DNA of 64,000 bases from Arthrobacter sp. SPG23 (GTDB lineage Bacteria; Actinomycetota; Actinomycetes; Actinomycetales; Micrococcaceae), in NCBI RefSeq assembly GCF_000876655.1, contig NZ_JYCN01000013.1:62001-126000 (forward strand), given 5' to 3'. Position 1 is the stretch's first letter; each line of letters begins with the position of its first letter. Positions 1 through 9,163 of the stretch are shown piece by piece. The notes below the pieces were generated by a model. It was not told the origin of the DNA, did no database searches, and was given only the letters and a program-made list of their open reading frames with translations. The position numbers and the translations under genes were made by a program.

Positions 1-1106
1 TGGATTCCGGTCAGGTCGCCGAGGTAGCCCAGGAGCGGCGGTCCAGCCAGGAAGGAGATGTAGCCCAGCGTGGAGACCACCGAGACACGGGCGGCAGCTT
101 TCTTGGGATCGTCGGCCGCGGCGGACATTCCCATCGGGAAGGCCAGTGCCGCGCCGATTCCCCAGAGCGCGGCCCCGGCGGTGGCGAGCCACACATTGCC
201 CGCCAGCACAAAGAGGCCAAGGCCCGCGGCGGCCGCCCCCATGCTGGCTCGCAGCACGGCAACCCGGCCGTACTTGTCAATGACGAAACCGCCGCAGAAC
301 CGCATGGCCGTCATGGCCAGGACAAAGACCGCAAACATGAGCGCTCCGGTGGATTCGCTGGTCCCCAGGCCGTCAACGGAGGCTTTGGCGATCCAGTCGT
401 TTCCGGCACCTTCTGTCAGGGTGGCGCCGAGGACCACCACCCCGATCAGCAGCGTGCGGCTGTCCCGCCACGCGGATGCCCCCTTCGGCGCAGCGGCGTC
501 ACCGCTGGACGGGACTTCAGCGGCAATGTGCGGCAGGAAGTAGCGGGGCGCCACCATGGTCAGCACGGCCACGACGGCGGCAATGACCAGCAGGTGGGCA
601 GGCAGTCCCACACCCAGGCCGGAGAGGCCGGCACCGATCAGGGCGCCCACGAAGGCGCCGCCGCTGAAAGCCGCATGGAACTGCGGCATGATGGTGCGCT
701 TAAGCCGGTGTTCGACGTCGGCCCCTTCGATGTTCTGCGAGACGTCCCACAGGCCGATGCCAACGCCAAAGAAGAACAGTGCAACGGCGGTCCCGGGCAC
801 TGACTCGGCCGTGAGGGAGAGGGCGATGCCCACCCCGGCCACCGCAGCCAGGAGTCCGCTGGCCCGGACCGTATTGGCGGTTCCGATCCGTCCCACCACC
901 CACCCGGCAGTGGGGAGTGCGATCAGCGATCCCACGGCCGTGCAAAGGAGCAGCGTTCCCATCTGTCCGGAGGTCACATGCAGGATTTCGGTGACGGCGG
1001 GGATGCGGGCGGCCCAGCTGGCAAACACCAGGCCGTTAATCCCGAAGATCAGGAACGTGGCGGCTGCCGCGGCGTTCAGCTTCTGTGTGGACACGGCGAT
1101 GCTCAT
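1..1106 (-). CDS. MFS transporter (3' end outside the window)
   Basis: The frame stays open from an ATG at 1106 to the window edge, about 368 codons, so the C-terminus is missing. The reverse-strand translation begins MSIAVSTQKLNAAAAATF and is a string of hydrophobic helices. The loop after the second helix reads AGWVVGRIG, and a second half contains RFCGGFVIDKYGR, both of the loop 2/3 type seen in the major facilitator superfamily. It resembles the FucP/YbjJ-like branch of sugar or drug permeases, but no substrate residue can be identified. Its ATG overlaps the TGA of the upstream DeoR gene (ATGA), so the two are translationally coupled. The partnership with a DeoR regulator suggests a carbohydrate-related substrate; that is inference. 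Confidence 0.85.
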   Translation of the reverse strand, partial: MSIAVSTQKLNAAAAATFLIFGINGLVFASWAARIPAVTEILHVTSGQMGTLLLCTAVGSLIALPTAGWVVGRIGTANTVRASGLLAAVAGVGIALSLTAESVPGTAVALFFFGVGIGLWDVSQNIEGADVEHRLKRTIMPQFHAAFSGGAFVGALIGAGLSGLGVGLPAHLLVIAAVVAVLTMVAPRYFLPHIAAEVPSSGDAAAPKGASAWRDSRTLLIGVVVLGATLTEGAGNDWIAKASVDGLGTSESTGALMFAVFVLAMTAMRFCGGFVIDKYGRVAVLRASMGAAAAGLGLFVLAGNVWLATAGAALWGIGAALAFPMGMSAAADDPKKAAARVSVVSTLGYISFLAGPPLLGYLGDLTGI

Positions 1107-1879
1107 ACATTCACTACTTTCACTGAGTATTTTCCAAGTTGTGTGAGTTCCTGCGGGCTGAAGGACCTGTCGGTGACGATGACGTCCACGGCGCCCAGAC
1201 CAGCCACCAGTGCAACGGCGGCGGCGTTCCATTTGGATCCCGCGCAGGCGGCAATGACCCGGCTGGCGGATTCCAGGCCGGCTCGCTTGACGGCGGCGTC
1301 GTCGAGGTCGTGCGCCAGCAGCCCGTCCTTGAGGTTCACGGCGCAGGGCGTCACCACGGCGGTATCAAAGCGGAGGGAGCGGATGTTGGCCTCGGCCAGC
1401 GGCCCGCGAAAGCACAGCTCGCCAGGGATCAGGCTTCCGCCCGGCACCAGCAGGGCAGGCCGATGCCCGGACTGGCCTTCCGCCGTCAACGCGTTGAGGG
1501 CTGGTAACGACATGGGCATCAGCGTCAGTTCGCGTTGCCGCAGCTGGCGGGCGATCCCGGTGGCTGTGGTGCCGCTGTCGAGCCAGACGTGTTCGCGGTC
1601 CTGCAGCAGGCCTGCCACTCCGGCGGCGATCCGGGCCTTGGCGTCCTGCCCTTCAAGTTCCCGTTGCCCGTAGCCTGGAAGCTCGCCGCGGAGGACCAGG
1701 CTTTTGGCTCCGCCGTGCACCCGGCGGAGGACGCCGTGGACCGCGAGGGCATCGAGGTCGCGGCGGATAGTGGCGCCGGACGCTCCGCACTCAGCCATCA
1801 GCTCGTCGACGGTCACCTCTTCACGGCTCCGCAGCAGGTCACCGATCAGCCGGTGCCGCTCTTCAGTCCTCATGTTCAA
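1103..1879 (-). CDS. DeoR-family transcriptional regulator
   Basis: This 258-residue protein has the DeoR layout. The N-terminal winged helix-turn-helix (about residues 5-60) contains the recognition-helix signature GASGATIRRDLDALA followed by GVLRRVHGGA. A C-terminal sugar-phosphate sensor domain of the isomerase-like DeoRC fold covers about residues 75-235, with VWLDSGTTATGIARQL as the phosphate-loop region. Such proteins usually repress sugar catabolism or transport genes and are released by a phosphorylated sugar. The first codon at 1879 is followed by another ATG two codons later (1873), so the true start could be either. It overlaps the MFS gene by four bases and probably controls its own operon from the AT-rich 1880-1950 spacer. 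The ligand is unknown. Confidence 0.9.
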   Translation of the reverse strand: MNMRTEERHRLIGDLLRSREEVTVDELMAECGASGATIRRDLDALAVHGVLRRVHGGAKSLVLRGELPGYGQRELEGQDAKARIAAGVAGLLQDREHVWLDSGTTATGIARQLRQRELTLMPMSLPALNALTAEGQSGHRPALLVPGGSLIPGELCFRGPLAEANIRSLRFDTAVVTPCAVNLKDGLLAHDLDDAAVKRAGLESASRVIAACAGSKWNAAAVALVAGLGAVDVIVTDRSFSPQELTQLGKYSVKVVNV

Positions 1880-1952
1880 ATGCTAGCCGAAAATGATCAT
1901 TTAATCAGAACGAATGAGCGTATGGACGGCGATGCCCTAACGAGCGTCCGGG

Positions 1953-4778
1953 TTAGCGGGTGACTTCCTCCAACAGCTCCAGCACATGGCGGTACTGCGC
2001 GCCCGTGGCCCGGGTCATGCCCAGTTCGCACGTCCGGTTGCACGAGGCGTGTGCGGCCGTGTCCATGTCCGCCACTTCCGCCGCCTGTTTCGCGGTGGCC
2101 GACGCCGTCAGCTCGGGATGCAGCATGCCGCGGTCCCCGGCGAACGCGCAGCAGCCCCAGTTTTCGGGGACCTCAACCCGGTCGGCCACGGCACCGGCCA
2201 CCGCACCCAGGGCATCATTAAGCCCCATCCGGGTGGACGAACAGGTGGGGTGGAGGGCCAGGGACTCCAGCTTCCCGTGGTCGGGCAGGCCGGGAAGGAT
2301 CCGTTCGGCCACGAAGTCCACGGCGTCCACCATGCGCAGGGCGCGCTGCCCGGCCGCGGGTTCGTCCGACTCCACGGCCTGGCGCAGGCCTTCGGTGCAG
2401 GAGGATGCGTCGCAGACGATGGGCAGCTCGCCGTCCCGGGTTGCCAGCCGGAGGGCAGCCAGGGTCTTCTCGCGCATGGTCTTCCGGCCGGCGTCCATGC
2501 CCTTGGAGGACCAGGGGGTGCCGCAGCACAGGCCGTCGATGCCTTCCGGGACCAGGAGCGTGAGCCCGGCCCGGGCGCACAGCTGTTCGAAGCTGTACTG
2601 CACTCCGCGTCCCTCGCCGTCAGGGCCCCCGCCTGCGGGTCCGAACATGGTCCCCACGCAGGCCGGGAAGTAGACCGCGTCAACCTCGCCGGCCGGCGTC
2701 GGGCGCTTCCGTACGGAACCGCCGCCCGGCAGTTCAGCGGAATACAGCGGCACGGTGTCCTTCCCCAGCACGGCCCGCGCGGCCTTGTTGGGCGGTGCGA
2801 TGGCGGCAGCCGGGAGCTTGTCCACTACCGTCAGCGCCAGGGCAGCACCGCGGGTGACGCCTTCCCAGTGCTTGGCCGCCACATTCCAGACGCCGTTGGC
2901 GAGCGGGCCGGCGTCGTCCTTCCGCAGTTTCTTGACGAGCGAACCGGTATTGATGTCCACCGGGCAGGCGGTCTGGCACATCCCGTCCACGGCGCAAGTG
3001 TCCACGGACTCGTATTCGTAGTCTTCTTCCAGCTCCCTGACCAGTGCTAGGTCCCCGGCCAACCGCGCGGATTCAATGGCGCGCAGCGTGACGATCCGCT
3101 GCCGCGGCGTCAGGGTGATGTCCTTGCTGGGGCAAACCGGCTCGCAGTAGCCGCAGGAGACACAGCGGTCCACTTCCTCGGCCACCGGCGGCGCAGTCTT
3201 GATGTGCCGCAGGTGTGCCAGCGGGTCCTCGTCCATCAGAACGCCCGGGTTGAGCATCCCGGCAGGGTCGAAGAGCTGCTTGATGGTGCGCATGACGTCG
3301 TAGAGCTCATCGCCGTACTGCCGGCGGACGTACGGGGCCATGACGCGCCCGGTCCCGTGCTCGGCCTTGAGCGATCCGCCCTCGGCCAGCACCAGCTCCA
3401 CCATGTCTTCGGTGAAGGCGCTGTAGCGGTCCAGTTCGGCCGCGGACGCGAAGCCGTCGGTGAGCATGAAGTGGACGTTGCCGTCCTTGGCATGGCCGAA
3501 GATCACGCTGTTGCCGTAGCTGTACTTGTCGAAGAGCCGGATCAGTTCCCGGCAGGTGCGGCCCAGCACCGGAACCGGGACCACAATGTCTTCCAGCAGC
3601 GCGGTGGTGCCCTGGGGGCGCGCGCCGGCAACCGAAGCGTAGAGGCCCTTGCGCAACTGCCAGAGCTGCCCGCGTTCCCGGGCATCGCCGGTGAACCGGG
3701 CGGGAGCAGAAAGTCCCAGCCCGGGGAGGATGCCCTCGCCGTTGCCCTGGAGTTCCGCCAGGTCCCCGGCGTTGCCGGCGGAATACTCGACGAGCAGGCC
3801 GGCATGCTCCCGGACCGCCAGATCCTGCACGACGGCGGGAGTCCCCTTGAGCGTCTGCCCCACCTTGAGGGACAGGGCATCCATCAGCTCGATAGTTGCG
3901 GCTCCCGTGTCGACGAGCGCCGGTAGGGCCGCATTGGCGGCCTCAAGGTCGGGGAACACCAGCAGGCCCGCGGCAGCGTGCTGGAGCCGCGGGATGGTGC
4001 GGAAAACCGCCTCCGCCACGAAACCCAGGGTGCCTTCACTGCCGACGATCAGGTGGGCCATGATGTCCACCGGGGTCCGGAAGTCCAGCAGGGAGTTCAG
4101 CCCGTAGCCCATGGTGTTCTTCATCGAGAACTGCTGACGGATCCTGTGGACGGAGTCCGCGTTGTTCCGGACCCGTTCCGCCAGCCGGGCCAGTCCCTCG
4201 TAGAGTTCCGGTTCGAGGGCGCGGAGTTTCCGGTCGGCGTCCGGCGCTCCGGTGTCGATCACGGTGCCGGAGGGCAGCACCACGGTCAGGGACTCCAGTG
4301 TGCGGTAGGTGTTGTCCACGGTGCCGCAGTTCATGCCGGAGGAATTATTGGCCACCACGCCGCCGATCGTGCACGCCGCCTCGCTGGCCGGATCCGGGCC
4401 GAACTTCCGGCCGTAGCGGGCGAGCCTCGCGTTGAGCGCCCGCACGGTGACGCCGGGCTGGACGCGGACCCGGGCGCCGTCGTCAAGCACTTCAATGTCC
4501 CGGAAGTTGCGCCGGACGTCCACCAGCACGCCGTCGGTGACCGCCTGGCCGCTCAGGCTGGTGCCGCCGGATCGGAAAGTCAGCGGCACGCCCTGGGCAG
4601 CGCTGGCGCGCAGCAGTCCGCCCACATCGGCAGCACTCCCGGCGGTGACCACGGCCTGCGGGATCAGCAGGAAATGAGAGGCGTCATGGGCGTTCGCGTG
4701 CAGGTCAATGGCCCGGGTCTTCACCTGGGCCGGATCCTTCACCGCCGCGCGGAGGCCAGCCATGTCCAAGGGTGCCAT
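1953..4778 (-). CDS. FAD- and Fe-S-dependent D-lactate dehydrogenase (GlcD-GlpC type fusion)
   Basis: A 941-residue two-part oxidoreductase. Residues about 30-470 form a PCMH-type FAD domain (LTFRSGGTSLSGQA, GPDPASEAACTIGGVVANNSSG) with a FAD-oxidase C domain ending near HGTGR. Residues about 530-620 hold a ferredoxin-like pair of cysteine clusters (CVSCGYCEPVC and CAVDGMCQTACP). The C-terminal third has the CCG-type cysteine motifs CCGTPWSSKG and CCAFAGDRG found in GlpC and LutA-like subunits. Such fusions oxidise D-lactate (less often other D-2-hydroxy acids) and pass electrons to the respiratory chain at the membrane. The start codon shares one base with the stop of the lactate permease gene (TGATG), so uptake and oxidation are co-translated. 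D-lactate is preferred as substrate because of that permease; glycolate is less likely. Confidence 0.88.
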   Translation of the reverse strand: MAPLDMAGLRAAVKDPAQVKTRAIDLHANAHDASHFLLIPQAVVTAGSAADVGGLLRASAAQGVPLTFRSGGTSLSGQAVTDGVLVDVRRNFRDIEVLDDGARVRVQPGVTVRALNARLARYGRKFGPDPASEAACTIGGVVANNSSGMNCGTVDNTYRTLESLTVVLPSGTVIDTGAPDADRKLRALEPELYEGLARLAERVRNNADSVHRIRQQFSMKNTMGYGLNSLLDFRTPVDIMAHLIVGSEGTLGFVAEAVFRTIPRLQHAAAGLLVFPDLEAANAALPALVDTGAATIELMDALSLKVGQTLKGTPAVVQDLAVREHAGLLVEYSAGNAGDLAELQGNGEGILPGLGLSAPARFTGDARERGQLWQLRKGLYASVAGARPQGTTALLEDIVVPVPVLGRTCRELIRLFDKYSYGNSVIFGHAKDGNVHFMLTDGFASAAELDRYSAFTEDMVELVLAEGGSLKAEHGTGRVMAPYVRRQYGDELYDVMRTIKQLFDPAGMLNPGVLMDEDPLAHLRHIKTAPPVAEEVDRCVSCGYCEPVCPSKDITLTPRQRIVTLRAIESARLAGDLALVRELEEDYEYESVDTCAVDGMCQTACPVDINTGSLVKKLRKDDAGPLANGVWNVAAKHWEGVTRGAALALTVVDKLPAAAIAPPNKAARAVLGKDTVPLYSAELPGGGSVRKRPTPAGEVDAVYFPACVGTMFGPAGGGPDGEGRGVQYSFEQLCARAGLTLLVPEGIDGLCCGTPWSSKGMDAGRKTMREKTLAALRLATRDGELPIVCDASSCTEGLRQAVESDEPAAGQRALRMVDAVDFVAERILPGLPDHGKLESLALHPTCSSTRMGLNDALGAVAGAVADRVEVPENWGCCAFAGDRGMLHPELTASATAKQAAEVADMDTAAHASCNRTCELGMTRATGAQYRHVLELLEEVTR

Positions 4779-6517
4779 CAGGGGACCATCCAGCCCAGTA
4801 CGGGGGTGGACTGCAGGAAGATCAGCACAGTAATCAACGCCAGCAGGCCCAGGCTCCAGCCGAGGAGCTTCCGGAAGAGGGTTCCCTCGGCGCCGTCCAG
4901 GCCCACCGCCGCGGAGGCAACAGCCAGGTTCTGCAGTGACAGCATCTTGCCCATCACGCCGGCGGAGGAGTTGGACGCGGCCATCAGTACCGGAGACAGG
5001 CCGGTCTGCGCCGCGGCCGTGGCCTGCATCTGGCCGAACAGCGAGTTGGAGGAGGTGTCAGAACCGGTCAGGGCCACGCCGATCCAGCCGATCAGTGGTG
5101 AGAGTACGGCGAAAAAGCCGCCCGCGGAGGCCAGCGCAAAGCCCAGCGTGGTGGTCTGGCCGGACAGGTTCATCACGAAGGACAACCCCAGGACGGCAGT
5201 GACGGTGACGATGGTCCAGCGCAGCTGGACAATGGTTTCCCGGTAGATCCGCAGGCCCTTTGAGGCAGAGATCTTGTACAGCACCATGGTGAGCAGGCCG
5301 GAGAACAGGAGCAGGGTGCCGGTCGCCTTGAGGTGGTCGAGCTTGAATTTGGTGGCCGCGACCGGCTTGCCGGCCGAATCAGTGATGTCCAGCCCGGGCC
5401 ACGCGAACGTCACGCTTCCCACTTGTCCCAGCCAGGTCTTGACGAACGGGATCTGCGCCACCGAGAACACAGCGATGATGATCAGGTAGGGAGCGATCGC
5501 CATCCAGATCTGCCGCGGTTCAGGCCTTGAGTTGTCGGTCGGAACCGAAGGCCCTGAGGCGGCTGCAGGGTGTTCCGCGCCGGAACCTGTCGCCGGCGTG
5601 GCTGCGGAACCGCCATCACGGGAGCCGGCAACGGCCCCGACGGCGGCGGCGGCGTGCGCGGCCTCCGGTGCGGCCTCCACGGCGCCTCCCATTCCGACAG
5701 TTTCTTTCGGCTGCCAGACCTTGAGCATCAGCAGCACGGCGGCCACTGTCACGACGGCGGCCACAACATCCGTGAGTTCCACCGCGAAGTAGTTGGAGGT
5801 GACGAACTGGGCCGCGCCGAAAGCGACACCGGCCACCAGGGCCACGGGCCAGGTCTGCTTCACGCCGCGCCGTCCGTCGACGATGAACACCAGCAGCAAC
5901 GGCACAATGAGCGCAATGAAAGGCGTCTGGCGTCCGGCCATCGAAGAAAGGTCGTGCAGCGGCAGGCCGGTGACGCCATTAAGGGCGATGATCGGCGCCG
6001 CCATGGCGCCGAAGGCTACGGGAGCCGTGTTGGCCAGCAGCGACACCACGGCCGACTTCAGCGGTTTCATGCCGGCGGCCATCAGCATGGCGGCGGAAAT
6101 GGCCACCGGCGCGCCGAAGCCGGCCAGGGATTCCAGCAGGGCGCCAAAGCAGAAGGCGATCAGGATTGAAAGGATGCGGAGGTCGTTCGAGATGGAGCGG
6201 ATGGTCCGTCCCAGCACTTCGAACCAGGGGGTGGCCACGGTGAGCCGGTAGATCCACAGCGCGTTGACCAGGATCCACAGGATCGGGAAGAGTCCGTAGA
6301 AGATGCCGGCCGCGGTGGCGCTCAAGGCCTGGTTGACCGGCATCCGCCAGCCGACGATGGCCAGCACGAGGGAGAGGGCGAGGCTGGCGAGGGCCGCCTT
6401 GGGTGCCTTGACCTTGAAGACGCCCAGGAGGACGAAGAGCAGGACGAGGGGAAGTGCCGCGCAAAGGGCTGAAATGACTAGGGACCCGGCAATGGGATCG
6501 AGGATCTGCTGAAACAT
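4778..6517 (-). CDS. lldP: L-lactate permease family transporter
   Basis: A polytopic membrane protein of the LldP/GlcA lactate permease family, which imports L- or D-lactate or glycolate with protons. About 12-14 hydrophobic helices are visible. Typical family stretches include GALLESLAGFGAPVAI near residue 115 and GVALTGSDTSSNSLFG plus LMAASNSSAGVMGKM in the C-terminal part. A central hydrophilic, Ala/Pro/Ser-rich insertion near residues 265-330 is longer than in the E. coli protein. An upstream in-frame start at 6544 exists, but the ATG at 6517 has a GGAG sequence four bases before it and matches the family N-terminus better. It is the first gene of the lldP-dld operon and is divergent from a GntR/FCD regulator with shared operators. 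Confidence 0.92.
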   Translation of the reverse strand: MFQQILDPIAGSLVISALCAALPLVLLFVLLGVFKVKAPKAALASLALSLVLAIVGWRMPVNQALSATAAGIFYGLFPILWILVNALWIYRLTVATPWFEVLGRTIRSISNDLRILSILIAFCFGALLESLAGFGAPVAISAAMLMAAGMKPLKSAVVSLLANTAPVAFGAMAAPIIALNGVTGLPLHDLSSMAGRQTPFIALIVPLLLVFIVDGRRGVKQTWPVALVAGVAFGAAQFVTSNYFAVELTDVVAAVVTVAAVLLMLKVWQPKETVGMGGAVEAAPEAAHAAAAVGAVAGSRDGGSAATPATGSGAEHPAAASGPSVPTDNSRPEPRQIWMAIAPYLIIIAVFSVAQIPFVKTWLGQVGSVTFAWPGLDITDSAGKPVAATKFKLDHLKATGTLLLFSGLLTMVLYKISASKGLRIYRETIVQLRWTIVTVTAVLGLSFVMNLSGQTTTLGFALASAGGFFAVLSPLIGWIGVALTGSDTSSNSLFGQMQATAAAQTGLSPVLMAASNSSAGVMGKMLSLQNLAVASAAVGLDGAEGTLFRKLLGWSLGLLALITVLIFLQSTPVLGWMVP

Positions 6518-6564
6518 GTGTCTCCAGATTGTGTTAGGCGTCACAACACCGTGGCGCCCTACGA

Positions 6565-6575
6565 TTGTCTAACAA
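6565..6575. promoter_or_regulatory. FadR-type GntR operator, copy 1
   Basis: TTGTCTAACAA is a perfect match to the TNGTNNNACNA operator pattern known for FadR-subfamily GntR regulators. It lies between the divergent lldP start (6517) and the GntR/FCD gene. Its role as the binding site of that regulator is inferred. Confidence 0.7.
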
Positions 6576-6607
6576 GTACACATGATGGTCAAGAGAGACT
6601 TGTTGAC

Positions 6608-6618
6608 TTGTCTGGCAA
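6608..6618. promoter_or_regulatory. FadR-type GntR operator, copy 2
   Basis: TTGTCTGGCAA differs from copy 1 at two adjacent bases and from the TNGTNNNACNA pattern at one base. It starts 43 bases after copy 1, about four helical turns, which suggests that two regulator dimers sit on the same DNA face. It abuts the first possible ATG (6620) of the regulator gene, pointing to autoregulation. Confidence 0.6.
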
Positions 6619-6661
6619 GATGGAGGTAAATCAAGAAACCCTAGGCGGAAATGGAGCTCCG

Positions 6662-7354
6662 GTGGCCGGCCGAATTGCAGCAGTCTCGATCGTGGACGCT
6701 ATCGCCGCAGATCTGCGCAGCCGGATCTATGCCGGTGACCTCGGCTCCGGCCAGACCCTCACCGAGACAGACGTCGCCTCGTCCTACGAGGTGGCACGTC
6801 CCACGGCGAAGGCGTCGATCGAGAAGCTCGTCGCAGAGGGACTGCTGGACCGCGGCACGCACAAGACCGCCCGCGTAGTGGACCTCGGCCCGGACTCCGT
6901 GCGGGACATCTATCTGGCCCGCGCATATTTGGAAAGCGAAGTGCTCCGCAGGCTCGCCCGTACCAGGGACGTCCCGGAGGCGGCCCTGCAGGCCAACCGC
7001 GACATCGCAGCGGTGCAGACGGGTGCCCCGCTCGACGTCGTCGAACCGGACATGCGGTTTCACACCAGTCTCATCGACGCCGTCGGCAACGAGCGCATCA
7101 GCAGGATGTACCGCTCGCTCGTGGGCGAGGTGCGGCTGTGCATGGTCCGCATCCAGTCCCTGCGCCTCCTGGACACCGCACTGATCCAGGCCGAACACCA
7201 GAAAATCCTGGAACTCATCGAATCCGGCCAGGGGGACGCCGCGGCAGAGGTGCTCGACGAGCACCTCGGGCGCGCGCGGGAACGGCTGGTGGCCGCCATG
7301 GGAGGGACCGCCGGCCCGGAAGCCGGGGTACGCTCCGAACTGCTGCCGGAGTAA
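6662..7354 (+). CDS. GntR/FCD-family regulator of the lactate operon
   Basis: This protein has an N-terminal GntR winged helix (VSIVDAIAADLRSRIYAG to ARPTAKASIEKL) and a C-terminal all-helical FCD effector domain with metal-ligand-type Asp/His residues (DMRFHTSLIDAVGN, EHQKILELIESG, LDEHLGRARERL). FCD regulators bind small carboxylates, and LldR/FadR relatives control lactate and glycolate use. The start is uncertain. GTG 6662 has GGAG five bases upstream and gives 230 residues. ATG 6620 is possible but would place the second operator directly against the start codon. It is divergent from lldP-dld, so lactate-responsive repression is the simplest model. The ligand is inferred from neighbours only. 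Confidence 0.85.
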   Translation: MAGRIAAVSIVDAIAADLRSRIYAGDLGSGQTLTETDVASSYEVARPTAKASIEKLVAEGLLDRGTHKTARVVDLGPDSVRDIYLARAYLESEVLRRLARTRDVPEAALQANRDIAAVQTGAPLDVVEPDMRFHTSLIDAVGNERISRMYRSLVGEVRLCMVRIQSLRLLDTALIQAEHQKILELIESGQGDAAAEVLDEHLGRARERLVAAMGGTAGPEAGVRSELLPE

Positions 7355-7406
7355 CTGGCCCCTGTTTCCCGGACCAACTGACACGCCGGTTCAGCGGCGC
7401 GGTTCA

Positions 7407-7434
7407 GGCACCGTTCTAGCGGCACCGTTCTAGC
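7407..7434. repeat. 14-bp perfect tandem duplication
   Basis: GGCACCGTTCTAGC occurs twice in a row. The second copy contains the stop codon of the ABC-F gene (7430-7432), so the first copy is its 3' untranslated duplicate. It looks like a slippage event between two convergent genes and shows no other function. Confidence 0.8.
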
Positions 7435-9112
7435 GGGCGCGTTCCACGCGCTTCTCATCCCAGACCGGCTCCGCGGATTCGTACACCTTGCCGTCGGAAC
7501 CGAACACCAGGAAGCGGTCGAAGGTCCGGGCGAACCAGCGGTCGTGCGTCACGGCCAGGACAGTTCCCTCAAAGTGGTCGATGGCACGTTCCAGGGCCTC
7601 GGCCGAGTGCAGGTCCAGGTTGTCCGTGGGCTCGTCGAGGAGCAGCAGGGTGGCCCCGGAGAGCTGCAGCAGCAGGATCTGGAACCGCGCCTGCTGCCCG
7701 CCGGACAGCGATTCGTACTTCTGCTCCGACTGGGACGCCAGGCCGTACCCGTCCAGGGCGCCCGCGGCTGCCTCGCGGCCAAGGCCGGAGCGGTGTTCGT
7801 CGCCGCGGTGCAGGATTTCCAGCAGGGTCTTGCCGAGCAGGTCGGGGCGGACGTGGGTCTGGGCGAAGAAGCCTGGACGGATGCGGGCGCCGAGCTTGAC
7901 GGTGCCTTCGTGCGGCACTTCGGCGATATCAACGTCGGACACCGGCAGGTGCTCCCGCTCGGGATCCGTTCCGCCCGTGGCGAGCAGGCGCAGGAAGTGG
8001 CTCTTGCCGGAGCCGTTGGAGCCCAGCACACCGACGCGGTCCCCGAACCAGACCTCGGTGGAGAACGGCTTCATCAGCCCGGTCAGTTCCAGCTTCTCCG
8101 CCACGATGGCGCGCTTGGCGGTGCGGCCGCCCTTGAGCCGCATCTGCACGTTCTGCTCGATCGGCAGCGCCTCGGGCGGACCGGCTTCCAGGAACTTCGC
8201 CAGCCGGGTCTGGGCGGCGTGGTACCGGTTGGCCATGTCCGAGCGGAACGCGGCTTTGTTCTTGTACATGTTGACGAGTTCCTTGAGCTTCACGTGCTCC
8301 TCGTCCCAGCGCTTCCGAAGCTCCTCGAAGCGGGCGTTACGGTCCGCGCGGGCGTCCACGTAGGAGCCGAAGCCACCGCCGTGGATCCAGGCGCCGGCAC
8401 CGTTGATGCCCGGCTCAAGGGTCACGATGCGGCCCGCTGCGTTGTTCAGCAGTTCCCGGTCGTGGCTGATGAAGAACACGGTCTTCTTGGACTCGTTGAG
8501 CTTGGCCTCGAGCCAGCGCTTGCCCGGGACATCGAGGTAGTTGTCCGGCTCATCGAGGAGCAGCAGTTCGTCGGGACCGGCGAACAGCGCCTCCAGCACC
8601 AGCCTTTTTTGCTCGCCGCCGGAGAGGCTCGACGCCGGGCGGTGCTGCGCGCGGTCAAACGGAAGTCCCAGCGCGGCCATGCAGACCTCGTCCCAGACCG
8701 TCTCGACGTCGTAGCCGCCGGCGTCCCCCCAGTCCACGATGGCCTGGGCGTACTGCATCTGGGTGGGCTCGTCGTCGTGCTCCATCATGGCGAGTTCGGC
8801 GTCGTCGACGGCGCGCGCGGCAGCGGCCAGCGCGGGCGGGGCGGCGGACACCAGTAGGTCGCGGACGGTGGAGTCGTCGCGGACCTGGCCCACGAACTGG
8901 CGCATGATGCCCATGTTGCCGGACCGGCCGATCACGCCTTCATCCGGCACAAGGTCGCCGGAAATGATCCGGAACAGGGTGGTCTTGCCGGTTCCGTTGG
9001 GCCCGATCAACGCCGTCTTGGTGCCGTCCGGGACCTTGAAGGTCACCCCGTTGAGCAGCTGGGTGCCGTCGGAGAGGAAGTAGTCGATGCCGGAAACGTC
9101 AATATGAGCCAC
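7430..9112 (-). CDS. ABC-F family ATPase (Uup/EttA-like)
   Basis: A soluble 560-residue protein with two tandem ABC nucleotide-binding domains and no membrane segment, as in the ABC-F family of ribosome-associated ATPases. The first Walker A is GPNGTGKTT (about residue 37), its signature is SLSGGEQKRL and its Walker B is LLLLDEPDNYLD. A charged helical linker follows at about residues 250-320. The second domain has GSNGSGKSH, SLSGGQQAR and LLLLDEPTDNLD. Members either tune translation (EttA, Uup) or protect ribosomes from antibiotics; the sequence alone does not tell which. It is transcribed alone, convergent with the GntR gene and downstream of the PBP gene with a 51-base gap. Confidence 0.9.
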   Translation of the reverse strand: MAHIDVSGIDYFLSDGTQLLNGVTFKVPDGTKTALIGPNGTGKTTLFRIISGDLVPDEGVIGRSGNMGIMRQFVGQVRDDSTVRDLLVSAAPPALAAAARAVDDAELAMMEHDDEPTQMQYAQAIVDWGDAGGYDVETVWDEVCMAALGLPFDRAQHRPASSLSGGEQKRLVLEALFAGPDELLLLDEPDNYLDVPGKRWLEAKLNESKKTVFFISHDRELLNNAAGRIVTLEPGINGAGAWIHGGGFGSYVDARADRNARFEELRKRWDEEHVKLKELVNMYKNKAAFRSDMANRYHAAQTRLAKFLEAGPPEALPIEQNVQMRLKGGRTAKRAIVAEKLELTGLMKPFSTEVWFGDRVGVLGSNGSGKSHFLRLLATGGTDPEREHLPVSDVDIAEVPHEGTVKLGARIRPGFFAQTHVRPDLLGKTLLEILHRGDEHRSGLGREAAAGALDGYGLASQSEQKYESLSGGQQARFQILLLQLSGATLLLLDEPTDNLDLHSAEALERAIDHFEGTVLAVTHDRWFARTFDRFLVFGSDGKVYESAEPVWDEKRVERAR

Positions 9113-9163
9113 GCCTTCAATCTTCCCACGGCAGCACCCTCTGAGTTTTGAGGGGAGGACGGG

